DNA of 64,000 nucleotides from Gemmatimonadota bacterium (lineage in GTDB: Bacteria > Latescibacterota > UBA2968 > UBA8231): NCBI GenBank assembly GCA_009840005.1, contig VXOR01000002.1:1-64000 (forward strand), read 5' to 3'. Shown here piece by piece: positions 26,511 to 34,260 of this stretch. The position numbers and the translations under genes are program-made. The notes beneath the pieces are model-generated. The model was not told where the DNA came from and made no database searches. It saw nothing but the letters and a program-made list of their open reading frames with translations. Numbering within the stretch: position 1 is the stretch's first letter; every line of letters starts with the position of its first letter.

Positions 26511-26840
26511 ATGACGTTGGATACCTATAACTTACCACCAAAAATTTCATTGTCTGAAAAACGATTGACCGTGATTCTTGCACGTGATGAGGCGTTGGTA
26601 TGCGCTTTCTGTCCTGAGTTGGATCTGGTGACTGAAATGGCAACGCCTAATGAAGCACTCGAAGATATGCTGGAAGCCATGCAGGATTATGCTGCGGAAT
26701 ATCTGGAAGAGTTGGCAATCTATCAAAACGCTCCCAATCGCGGGCACCATTTGCCTTATATCCAAGCGATTGCAGCGTGTAAAGATGCTTGGGATATTCG
26801 AATGCTAATCGAAATTCAACATGGCCGTATACAGGTTTGA
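26511..26840 (+). CDS. hicB: HicB-type antitoxin (larger, DUF-like variant)
   Basis: A 109-residue protein with a HicB-like partial RNase-H-like fold (LTVILARDEALVCAFCPELDLVTEMATPNEALEDMLEAMQDYA...). It lies directly upstream of, and overlaps by 20 nt, a HicA-type toxin. Antitoxin-first order is one of the two known hicAB arrangements. The start ATG follows AGGAG by 7 nt. It should neutralise the HicA RNase and repress the operon. Identification as HicB rests on the pattern and the adjacent HicA. Confidence 0.75.
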   Translation: MTLDTYNLPPKISLSEKRLTVILARDEALVCAFCPELDLVTEMATPNEALEDMLEAMQDYAAEYLEELAIYQNAPNRGHHLPYIQAIAACKDAWDIRMLIEIQHGRIQV

Positions 26841-27045
26841 TCAATTTCGCAAAGTGTTGCGGGTTTTGGGGTTTGAAAAAATTCGATCTCGCAAACATGA
26901 GACTGGGCGTAAAGTGCTCAAAAACGGAACGATCTTGCGAGTTAGCATCAGCCATAAACATGGACGCGACATCCCCCGCTGGCTATTCTTCGAAATGCTG
27001 CGGCAGACGGGAATTAACGAAGAAAAGTTTCGGGAGTTGATGTAG
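26821..27045 (+). CDS. hicA: HicA-type mRNA interferase toxin
   Basis: A 74-residue protein of the HicA (YcfA-like) double-stranded-RNA-binding-fold family. Features are LGFEKIRSRKHETGRKVLKNG with the conserved catalytic-type His in KHET, then RVSISHKHGRDIPRWLFFEMLRQTGI. It would cleave mRNA when free of HicB. It overlaps hicB by 20 nt, implying coupled translation. This clade (SHKHGRDIPRWLF) is distinct from the second HicA in the window at 31854-32078. Confidence 0.85.
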   Translation: MAVYRFDQFRKVLRVLGFEKIRSRKHETGRKVLKNGTILRVSISHKHGRDIPRWLFFEMLRQTGINEEKFRELM

Positions 27046-27166
27046 ATGATAAGGGCGTTTCCACGTATTGCCCTCAGTCCGCGCAACACCTATAGTTATT
27101 CAAAGCAATAGACTTCAACTCAACCGCCTCATCCTATGTCGGCGGCAGTTTCCGCAAGGTACTAGC

Positions 27167-28825
27167 TTGATCTCCCCTACAGACGACGCGCTCGTCGCAC
27201 GCTGGCAGCGCGAAACCGCTCCCCTCTTGCCGCTTCTGCACGCCTTCCACGACCGCGACGGCTATTTGTCGGAGGAAGCGCTCAAGGCCGTATCAACGGG
27301 CCTGAAAATCCCCCTCGCCGAGCTTTTCGCCACCGTCACCTTTTATCACCACTTCGCCCGCCAGGCTCCCGGCCAAAGTGCTCCGCGCGTCTGCACCGGC
27401 CCGATATGCACGCTGCGCGGGGCCGACGCGCTCTGCGCCAGCCTCGCCGACGCCACGCCTATGCCGTGCGCCGGTCGCTGCGACGATCCCATTCCGGTCA
27501 TCAAAGGCGATCAAGTGCTGGTCGGAATCGACGCGGAGGCTCTTGCACCCAGTCCTTCGCCTCTGCCTCCGCCCAATCCCGGCGGGTATGAGGAATGCGT
27601 CTTTGCCGACATCCGCACTCCGTGCCGAGCCACCCTGTCCGGCTATCGCCAAAGCGGTGGATACCAAGCACTGCAACAAGCCCTCGCCGGGGAACCTGCC
27701 GAGTTGGTAGCCCTCATTGCCGACAGCCAGCTCGCTGGCCGGGGCGGCGCGGGCTTTCCCACCGGCCAGAAGTGGCAGGCCGTTGCCGAGGCTCCGGGCG
27801 AGCCCAAAACCGTCGTCTGCAATGCCGACGAAGGCGAACCGGGCTGCTTTAAAGACCGTGCCCTCCTCGAATGGGACCCACACGCCGTCATCGAAGGCAT
27901 GCTCCTAGCCGCGTACGCCACCGGCGCTACCCGCGCCTTTATCTACCTGCGCTACGAATACCCGGAAATCAACGCCATCCTCGCCAACGCCCTGGCCGAG
28001 GCCCGCGCCGCTAACCTGATCGGCGAACACATTCTCGGCAGCGACTTCTCTTGTGCGCTCCACATCCGCCGCGGTGCTGGCGCGTACATCTGCGGCGAGG
28101 AAGGCTCTCTGCTCAACAGCCTCGAAGGCAAACACCCCTATCCGCGCAATCGCCCACCCTTCCCGGTGACGCACGGTTTTGAAGACTTGCCCACGGCCGT
28201 CAACAACGTCGAAACCTTGGCCTCGGCACCTCAAATCGTGCGGCGCGGTGCAGCGTGGTATCGCTCGCTGGGTCTCAACGGCCATCCGGGCACCAAAGTC
28301 ATCAGCCTCTCGGGCGACGTGCAGCGGCCAGGCAACTACGAGGTCCCCTTTGGCCTGCCCCTCAACACCTTGCTCCACGATTGGGCCGGCGGGCCGGGAC
28401 CAAGCCGTCAGATCCAAGCCGTTACTATGGCCGGCATCTCGGGTGGCTTTCTCGCCGGCGATGACCTCGACGTCACCCTCGACGAACCGGCGATTCGCGC
28501 CCGCGGCTCGATGCTCGGCGCGGGCGGCATCATGGCCTTTGACGACCGCCGCGACATAGTGGATATTGCCCGCCAAGCCATGGCCTTTTTTGCCGAAGAG
28601 TCCTGCGGCAAGTGCTTCCCCTGTCGCATCGGTACCCAGCGGCTGACCGAACGGCTTGATGGCGAAGGGCCTGCGGACCTAGCAACTTGGCGCTCCGAAG
28701 TAACAGACATCGGCGACGTAATGAAGGCCACTAGCGCCTGCGGCCTCGGCATGGCCGCTCCCTTTATCACCGATAGCCTCCTCAAGTACTTTCCAGACCA
28801 AGTAGCCCAGCGCGTCTGCGCTTGA
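27167..28825 (+). CDS. NuoE-NuoF fusion, NAD-binding diaphorase subunit of formate dehydrogenase
   Basis: A 552-residue fusion. Residues about 1-120 are a NuoE-like thioredoxin-fold [2Fe-2S] domain (Cys76, Cys81, Cys101, Cys105). The rest is NuoF-like, with the FMN/NADH glycine-rich loop GRGGAGFPTGQKW (191-203), CNADEGEPGCFKDR, ICGEEGSLLNSLEGK, and a C-terminal [4Fe-4S] site (SCGKCFPC with Cys480, 483 and 486, plus Cys525). It passes electrons between the formate dehydrogenase catalytic subunit and NAD(H). The gene for that subunit starts 15 nt downstream. The start is uncertain: TTG at 27167 has AAGGT upstream and gives a family-like N-terminus, whereas TTG at 27068 would add 33 unlikely residues. 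Confidence 0.9.
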   Translation: MISPTDDALVARWQRETAPLLPLLHAFHDRDGYLSEEALKAVSTGLKIPLAELFATVTFYHHFARQAPGQSAPRVCTGPICTLRGADALCASLADATPMPCAGRCDDPIPVIKGDQVLVGIDAEALAPSPSPLPPPNPGGYEECVFADIRTPCRATLSGYRQSGGYQALQQALAGEPAELVALIADSQLAGRGGAGFPTGQKWQAVAEAPGEPKTVVCNADEGEPGCFKDRALLEWDPHAVIEGMLLAAYATGATRAFIYLRYEYPEINAILANALAEARAANLIGEHILGSDFSCALHIRRGAGAYICGEEGSLLNSLEGKHPYPRNRPPFPVTHGFEDLPTAVNNVETLASAPQIVRRGAAWYRSLGLNGHPGTKVISLSGDVQRPGNYEVPFGLPLNTLLHDWAGGPGPSRQIQAVTMAGISGGFLAGDDLDVTLDEPAIRARGSMLGAGGIMAFDDRRDIVDIARQAMAFFAEESCGKCFPCRIGTQRLTERLDGEGPADLATWRSEVTDIGDVMKATSACGLGMAAPFITDSLLKYFPDQVAQRVCA

Positions 28826-28840
28826 ACGAGAGCCTTTGCC

Positions 28841-31570
28841 ATGAATACCAATGGGAAACAACACACCCTGACCTTAGACGGCGAAGAAGTCGCCTTTGCT
28901 CCCGGCGAGACCCTCTACGAGGTCGCCCAACGCCATCGCCGCGATATTCCCACCCTCTGCTACGATCCACGCCTAGAATCTTTTGGGGCCTGCCGGCTCT
29001 GCGTGGTCGAAGTCGAAGGAGCGCGCAATCCGGTCGCCTCCTGCACGTCGCAAGCTGCGCCCGGCATGGTTGTCAAAACATCGACCGCTGCCATCGAAAA
29101 GCACCGCAAGACGCTGCTGGAAATGGTCGTCTCGGAAAACCGCGAAGTCGAGGTGGATCCCCTGCGGGGGTACGCTTCGCAAGAGCTAACCGACCTCGCC
29201 GATCGCTACCAAGCCCGCTCTGGTCGCTTCCAAGGCGCGCAATCGGGTCAAGCGCATCCCACCGACGACAACCCCTTCATCTTGCGCGACTACGACTTGT
29301 GCATCTCGTGCAACCGCTGCGTCCGCGTCTGCGCCGAGCAGGAAGGTGACCACGCCATTGCCGCGATGGGGCGCGGCTTCCACAAGCAGATCACCACCGA
29401 GTTCAATGGCCTGCTCAAGGATTCGTCCTGCACCTTCTGCGGCCAATGCGTCCAGACCTGCCCCACCGGTGCCCTCGCCGACAAAAAGGCCCTGCGCGCC
29501 GCCGACCTGCCCGGCGAGATCGAAAAAACCCGCTCGGTCTGCCCGTACTGCGGCGTTGGCTGCTCAGTGGATCTGCTGTCCAAAGAGGATAAACTCGTCG
29601 GCATCCAACCAGCGATGGACGGCCCGGCCAACGAGGGCGCACTGTGCATCAAGGGCCAATTTGCCTTTGACTTCGTCCAGCACAGCGACCGGCTCGCACA
29701 GCCCCTAGTCCGCGGCGAGGACGGCCAGCTTCACCCCACCGATTGGGACACCGCGCTCGACCGCGCCGCCCAAGGCTTTGCCAAGGTGCTCGCCGAGCAC
29801 GGCCGCCACGCCATCTACGGCGTTGCCTCTGGTCGCACGCCTTCGGAGGCCAACTACTGCCTGCAAAAATTCATCCGCCGAGGCTACGGTACGCACTACA
29901 TAGACAACTGTAGCCGTGCCTGACACGCCCCCACGGTTGCCGGTCTGGCAGCCACCATCGGACGCGGTGCCATGTCGAACCCCTTGGCCGACATGGACAA
30001 ACCGGACCTGATCTTCTGCATCGGCACCAACATGACCGAGTGCCATCCGGTCGCGGCGACGCGCATCAAAAAGGCCCTCAAGCGCGGGGCCAAAATGATC
30101 GTCGCCGACCCGCGCAAGACCGACCTCGCGGATATGGCCGATCTGTACCTGCCCATCCGCGTCGGCTCGGATGTGGCCTTGCTGTTGGCCATGGCCCACG
30201 TGATCGTCCGCGACGACCTAGTAGATCGCGACTTCATGGCAGCGCGCACGGCCGATTTTGAGCAGTTTCTAGAGCACGTAGTCGAGTTCACGCCCGAGTG
30301 GGCTTCGACCATTACCGAGGTGCCCGCCGCGGACATTGAACAGGCCGCCCGTTGGTACGGTGCCGCCGATAAATCCGGCATCTACTACACCCTCGGCATC
30401 ACCGAGCACATCTGCGGCGTTGATAACGTCCAGAGCCTGTGCAATCTCGCCCTGATGACTGGCAACATCGGCCGCGAGGGCACTGGCATCAATCCCATGC
30501 GCGGGCAGAACAACATTCAAGGTGCCGGCGACGCCGGGGCCGTCCCGTCCAATTATCCCGGCTTCCAACCGACTGATCAGCCTGAAAACAAGGAAAAATT
30601 CACCGCGCTCTACGGGCGGGAGATGGACCTGGACAAAGGCATTACCAAGGTCCAAGCGCTCAACCGCTGCGGCACCGAGATTTTTGCCATGATTATCGAT
30701 GGCGAAAACACCCTCGTCTCCGACCCGGACCGCCATCACTGCGAGCACGCCCTCAAGAGCTTAGATCACCTCGTGGTCATCGACATCTTCCTCACCGAGA
30801 CCGCCGCTATGGCCGACGTGGTCTTCCCCGCCAGCGCCTTTGCCGAGACCGACGGGAGCTGCGCCAACACCGAGCGCCGGGTCCAGCGCCTGCGCCAAGC
30901 CGTGCCACCGCCTGGCGAGGCCAAACCCGACTGGTGGATCATCAGTCAGCTCGCCCAGCGGCTGGGCTTTAGCGGCTTCGACTACACCTCGGCCAAGGAC
31001 GTGTTCAACGAACTGTGCGGCCTCTCGCCCATCTACGCCGGCCTCGATTGGGACCGAATCGACAAGGGCGAGTACCACTGGCCCGTGCCCGAAAAGGACC
31101 ACCCGGGGACGCCGATTTTGCACGAGGGGGCCTTCAGAAACGGCCGCGGTCTTTTCAAAGTCATCCGCTACCGCGACCCAGCCGAGACCATTTCAGCCGA
31201 GTTCCCGGTCTGGCTGACGACCGGTCGCCGACTCCAAGCCTACCACACCCGCACCCAAACTGGCCGCTCCCAGGGGATTGACTATCTACTCGCCGAAGAG
31301 CGCCTAGAAGTCCACCCCGAGGACCTCACTGCTTGGGGCCTCGAAGACGGGGGCTTGTGCCGCCTGTCCAGCGCACGCGGTGCCATTGAAATCCGCGTCA
31401 AGGGCACCACCCGCTCGCCGCGCGGCACGGTCTTTGCCAGCTTCAGCTTCAACGACGTGCCGATTAATATCCTCACCGGCTCCGGGTACGATCCTGTCAC
31501 CCACACCGCCGAGCTCAAGGTATGCCCTGTGCACATTGAGGCGCTGGTTGAAAGTGAGGTCGCCGGGTAG
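28841..31570 (+). CDS. fdhA: NAD-dependent formate dehydrogenase catalytic subunit, selenocysteine-containing
   Basis: A 909-residue molybdenum or tungsten enzyme that oxidises formate to CO2 or runs in reverse. Cofactor sites run in order: N-terminal [2Fe-2S] (Cys40, 51, 54, 68); two ferredoxin-type [4Fe-4S] sites (CISCNRCVRVC 154-164, CTFCGQCVQTC 197-207); the Fe4S4 site of the molybdopterin domain (Cys234, 237, 241, 269); then the bis-MGD domains. The frame meets TGA at 29921 in the context NCSRA-TGA-HAPTVAGL, exactly where formate dehydrogenases carry catalytic Sec or Cys. The frame continues to 31570 as the normal C-terminal half. A SECIS hairpin follows the TGA. It is therefore one selenoprotein with Sec361, not two genes. 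It forms an operon with the NuoE-NuoF fusion. SelA, SelB, SelD and tRNA-Sec must be encoded elsewhere. Confidence 0.93.
29921..29953 (+). promoter_or_regulatory. Bacterial SECIS element with its UGA selenocysteine codon
   Basis: TGA at 29921-29923 is followed after 11 nt by a 7-bp stem, GGTTGCC (29935-29941) with GGCAGCC (29947-29953), closing the 5-nt loop GGTCT. Spacing, the GGTTGC stem start and the GGTCT loop closely resemble the E. coli fdhF SECIS as I remember it. This supports SelB-directed selenocysteine insertion. Confidence 0.88.
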
Positions 31571-31635
31571 CTTACAATTGGGAACTAAGAGGAAATGAGT
31601 TTTACGGCTGCGCGATCACTATGGAGGCGATCTAC

Positions 31636-31857
31636 ATGAGCCATATCAAATACAGGGTTCATATTGAACAGGATGAAGATGGCATTTTCGTGGCCGAAGT
31701 CCCCGCCTTGCCTGGGTGTGTTTCGCAAGGACAGACTCGGAAGGATGCCTTGTCAAATGCCCACGAAGCGATTGCGCTGTATATAGAAAGCCTAAAAGCC
31801 CACGGCGATCCAATCCCGCCACCCATTACGGAGGAAATCATCGAGGTTGAGATTTGA
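31636..31857 (+). CDS. hicB: HicB-family antitoxin
   Basis: A 73-residue HicB protein with the standard partial RNase-H-like pattern (YRVHIEQDEDGIFVAEVPALPGCVSQGQTRKDALSNAHEAIALYIESL). The ATG at 31636 is chosen because GGAGG lies 8 nt upstream; an earlier ATG at 31621 is without a site. It overlaps hicA by 4 nt. It is a different clade from the hicB at 26511, so the window carries two unrelated hicBA loci flanking the formate dehydrogenase operon. A degenerate copy of its 3' end lies at 32841-32873. Confidence 0.9.
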   Translation: MSHIKYRVHIEQDEDGIFVAEVPALPGCVSQGQTRKDALSNAHEAIALYIESLKAHGDPIPPPITEEIIEVEI

Positions 31858-32078
31858 GCCCGCTTCCGGTTGTTGGAAGCCGTGATGTTATTAGGGCATT
31901 AGGGAAAATTGGCTATGTTTTTGACCGACAAAGAGGGAGCCATATAGTCTTGCGAATGAGTCAAAAACCCTATCGTCGCATCGTAGTTCCCAAGCACAGA
32001 GAGGTCGCTAAAGGGACTTTGCGAACGATTATTCGCGAGGCAGGTCTGACTGTCGAAGAGTTCAGAGCCCTTTTATGA
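31854..32078 (+). CDS. hicA: HicA-family toxin
   Basis: A 74-residue HicA mRNA interferase with the typical dsRBD-like pattern: GSRDVIRALGKIGYVFDRQRGSHIVLR, whose GSH histidine is the catalytic residue, then VVPKHREVAKGTLRTIIREAGL. Translation starts at TTG (31854), overlapping the hicB stop codon (TTGA), so it is coupled to hicB. It appears intact. Confidence 0.88.
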   Translation: MSPLPVVGSRDVIRALGKIGYVFDRQRGSHIVLRMSQKPYRRIVVPKHREVAKGTLRTIIREAGLTVEEFRALL

Positions 32079-32085
32079 GTTCGCG

Positions 32086-32190
32086 AACTCGGTCAAACAG
32101 CTAATCATTGACGACTGGCACACCCATCTTCTTGCCGACGCAGCTTCCGATACAATTCGACGAAGGCTGTCGCGGTGTGGTCGTGCAAGA
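32086..32190 (+). pseudogene. Degenerate fragment of the uronate-isomerase-like amidohydrolase gene
   Basis: The frame reads NSVKQLIIDDWHTHLL then ADAASD, matching TSAQRLIVDDWHTHLL (near 33070) and ADAASD (near 33250) of the intact gene at 32976-34250. The 165 nt between those segments are missing in frame, and one base has been inserted just after. The nucleotide match continues over GACGAAGGCTGTCGCGG to about 32190. This is a decayed partial copy lying 0.8 kb upstream of its parent. Confidence 0.8.
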
Positions 32191-32204
32191 CATGCCCGTG
32201 AGAA

Positions 32205-32405
32205 TCAGCACTCCTCCATTGCCTCCAATTCGTCGTTAGAATAGCATAGCTCAACAGTACCGGCCAGATTGGACAGTTGACGAAGCTTTTGCATGCGCAA
32301 GTATTCATTTAATGCCATGCGCACTGCGGAGGATTTATCTTTTTGCTTTGTCGCCTTCTGTATGGCTTGGACGATTTTCGAGTCTAAGGTAACTGTTATA
32401 TCCAT
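32205..32405 (-). CDS. VapB-like ribbon-helix-helix antitoxin, orphan
   Basis: A 66-residue protein with the pattern of VapB-type antitoxins: MDITVTLDSKIVQAIQKATKQKDKSS followed by an AVRMALNEYLRMQ helix and an acidic tail. A GAGG site lies 8 nt before the ATG. A VapC PIN toxin would normally overlap its stop codon. Here GTGCTGATTCTC at the stop could be the first codons of one, but the sequence then joins the amidohydrolase fragment and no PIN motif follows. The toxin is therefore probably deleted. The antitoxin may be non-functional or provide cross-neutralisation. Confidence 0.65.
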   Translation of the reverse strand: MDITVTLDSKIVQAIQKATKQKDKSSAVRMALNEYLRMQKLRQLSNLAGTVELCYSNDELEAMEEC

Positions 32406-32446
32406 AATAAAACCTCGCTATTTTTTTCCACAAAATCTTCCTCTGG

Positions 32447-32831
32447 GTGATGTCTATCATCGTACTTTTCTGGCTGTTTCCTGACATTGGTGCACGAGGA
32501 CAATTTGGAGATACATTTGGAGCAGTTAATGCTCTATTTGCTGGTTTGGCTTTTGCAGGTATCATTTTTGCAATAATCCTTCAAAAGAAGGAACTTGAAC
32601 TCCAACGGCAGGAATTAAAGGAGACACGAGACGAAATAAGAGGGCAGAAGGAACAACTCCAAGCGCAAGACCAGACACTTCAGAAGCAGAATTTCGAGAG
32701 TTCTTTCTTTCATAGTCGAAAAATACGCGCTTCTTGAAGATATGGATTTTAGAAAACTTCTGGATCCAGAACATCGGTCACTCTACACAGAAAGGGCTTA
32801 TGGTGGATCTAGTCTAAAGGAAAATCAATAA
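32447..32831 (+). pseudogene. AbiC-like putative phage abortive-infection gene with internal deletion
   Basis: The first 80 codons match the N-terminus of putative AbiC-type proteins: two membrane segments around FGDTFGAVNALFAGLAFAGIIFAIILQKKELELQ, then a coiled-coil rich in Glu, Gln and Lys ending NFESSFFH. The frame then stops. From 32715 in the next frame the DNA encodes VEKYALLEDMDFRKLLDPEHRSLYTERAYGG and a TAA, which is the usual extreme C-terminus of the same family. The middle, typically about 150 residues, is gone, so the gene is a relic. No convincing start or ribosome site is visible, so the 5' end may also be lost. Confidence 0.65.
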
Positions 32832-32840
32832 TCTCTTCCT

Positions 32841-32873
32841 CCCAACTTACCGAGGAAAGCATCGAGGTTGAGA
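32841..32873 (+). pseudogene. Remnant of a hicB 3' end
   Basis: CTTACCGAGGAAAGCATCGAGGTTGAGA (encoding LTEESIEVE) matches the end of the intact hicB at 31824-31852 (ITEEIIEVE) with only two or three changes. It lies just before the intact amidohydrolase. The fragment pair (hicB tail here, amidohydrolase piece after the intact hicBA) suggests an old tandem duplication. The rest of the 32079-32975 interval holds only the relics and the vapB listed separately. Confidence 0.6.
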
Positions 32874-32975
32874 GGATTTCTGAGAAGCCTTTCTAATGTC
32901 CCTCGTCGATACCCTTTGACGCCCCGCTCCTCTTGGCCTACTGTTATGCCCCTTACCCCGACAGGAGCCTACGCC

Positions 32976-34250
32976 ATGAGTACCTCGCCCCTACCCCTAT
33001 TCCGCGACCAAATCCCCACCATCGTCGCCGAAGAAACCTCGGCCCAGCGGCTGATCGTCGACGACTGGCACACCCATCTCCTCGGCCCCCAAGCCGGCCC
33101 TCAGCTCTGCCTGTACGGCATTGACCAGCAACTCGCCTATCACTACGTGCGCCGCAAGCTCTTCGCCGCTGGCCACATCGACCCAGCCACCTTCTACTCG
33201 TGGAGTCTAGAACAACAAGGCGACTTTACCTGGCAAAAACTGTTTGCCGACGCGGCTTCCGACCCATTCGACGAAGGCTGTCGCGGCGTAGTCGTCGCAC
33301 TAGAAGCTCTCGGCCTCGATCCCAACGCCGATACCCTCGACGAAGCGCGCCAGTTCTACGCGGACACCGCTCCGGAAGAAATCCAGCGCCGCTGCATGGA
33401 GCTGGCTGGCGTGCGCCGCATCGTCGGTACCCAAGACGTGTTCAACGACCAAGAGCGCACTTACTACGAAAGTGGCGAGTGGGACGAGTGCTATTTGTCC
33501 GGCTACCGCCTCGACGAACTCGTCTTGCACTACCCGCGTGCAGCCGTGAAGCTCAACGCCTGGGGCTACGAGGTTGGCAACGACCCCAGCCAACCCGCCA
33601 CAGCCCATGCGATCCGCCGCTTCCTCGCCGACTGGTACGACAAGCTGCACGGCGTCGCGTACGGTGCGTGCTCGTTCCCACCTCACTGCCAAGTCCACGA
33701 CCTCAGCGGCCTAGAAGGCGCTGTCCTCCATCACGCCGTGCTGCCGGCCCTGCGCGAACTCAACTTGCCCTTCTTTATGATGCCCGGCCCCATCCGCCAA
33801 CTCAAACCCGAGTGGCGCGACGCCGGCGACGGCGTGGGCCTAGCCGACATGTATCCCTACCAGCAGCTAGTGCGCCGCCATCCCGACAACGCTTTCTTCA
33901 TCACCCCGCTCCACAACGCCAACCAGTACGACGCCAGCGTCCTCTCCTGCCACAACGACAACATCATGGTCATTGGCCACTGGTGGTTCAACTACCATCC
34001 GGGCTTGGTCGAACAGGACTTGCGGATGCGCTTGGAAATGACCGGCGACCGCTTCATCCCCTTCAACTCAGACGCCCGCGTGCTGGAAAACCTCATCCCC
34101 AAGTGGCAGCGCTTCCGCGACATCCTCGCCAATGTCCTAAGCGAAAAATACCAAGACCTACACGACGCGGGCCGACAAGTAACCCGCGCTGGCATCGCCC
34201 AAACGCTACAAACCCTCTTCACGCCCAACCGCTTTTCCCAACTCACCTGA
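32976..34250 (+). CDS. Uronate-isomerase-like amidohydrolase superfamily protein
   Basis: A 424-residue metal-dependent TIM-barrel protein. The N-terminal DDWHTHLL contains the His-x-His metal motif of amidohydrolases. The C-terminal GHWWFNYHPGLVEQDLRMRLEMTGDRFIPFNSDARVLEN resembles the end of glucuronate isomerase (UxaC), including the final Asp position. It is close in size to UxaC (about 470). The next gene, 10 nt downstream, encodes an enolase-superfamily sugar-acid dehydratase, which supports a role in uronic or aldonic acid catabolism. ATG at 32976 is chosen because AGGAG lies 8 nt upstream; the longer frame from 32868 would translate the hicB relic. Substrate specificity is inferred only. 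Confidence 0.75.
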   Translation: MSTSPLPLFRDQIPTIVAEETSAQRLIVDDWHTHLLGPQAGPQLCLYGIDQQLAYHYVRRKLFAAGHIDPATFYSWSLEQQGDFTWQKLFADAASDPFDEGCRGVVVALEALGLDPNADTLDEARQFYADTAPEEIQRRCMELAGVRRIVGTQDVFNDQERTYYESGEWDECYLSGYRLDELVLHYPRAAVKLNAWGYEVGNDPSQPATAHAIRRFLADWYDKLHGVAYGACSFPPHCQVHDLSGLEGAVLHHAVLPALRELNLPFFMMPGPIRQLKPEWRDAGDGVGLADMYPYQQLVRRHPDNAFFITPLHNANQYDASVLSCHNDNIMVIGHWWFNYHPGLVEQDLRMRLEMTGDRFIPFNSDARVLENLIPKWQRFRDILANVLSEKYQDLHDAGRQVTRAGIAQTLQTLFTPNRFSQLT

Positions 34251-34260
34251 GCAGGCTCCC

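Noticed and set aside
29908..29971. Formate dehydrogenase alpha gene split into two separate genes at the TGA codon
   Set aside because: The frame continues unbroken after the TGA as the same protein, and a SECIS hairpin follows. It is annotated as one selenoprotein.
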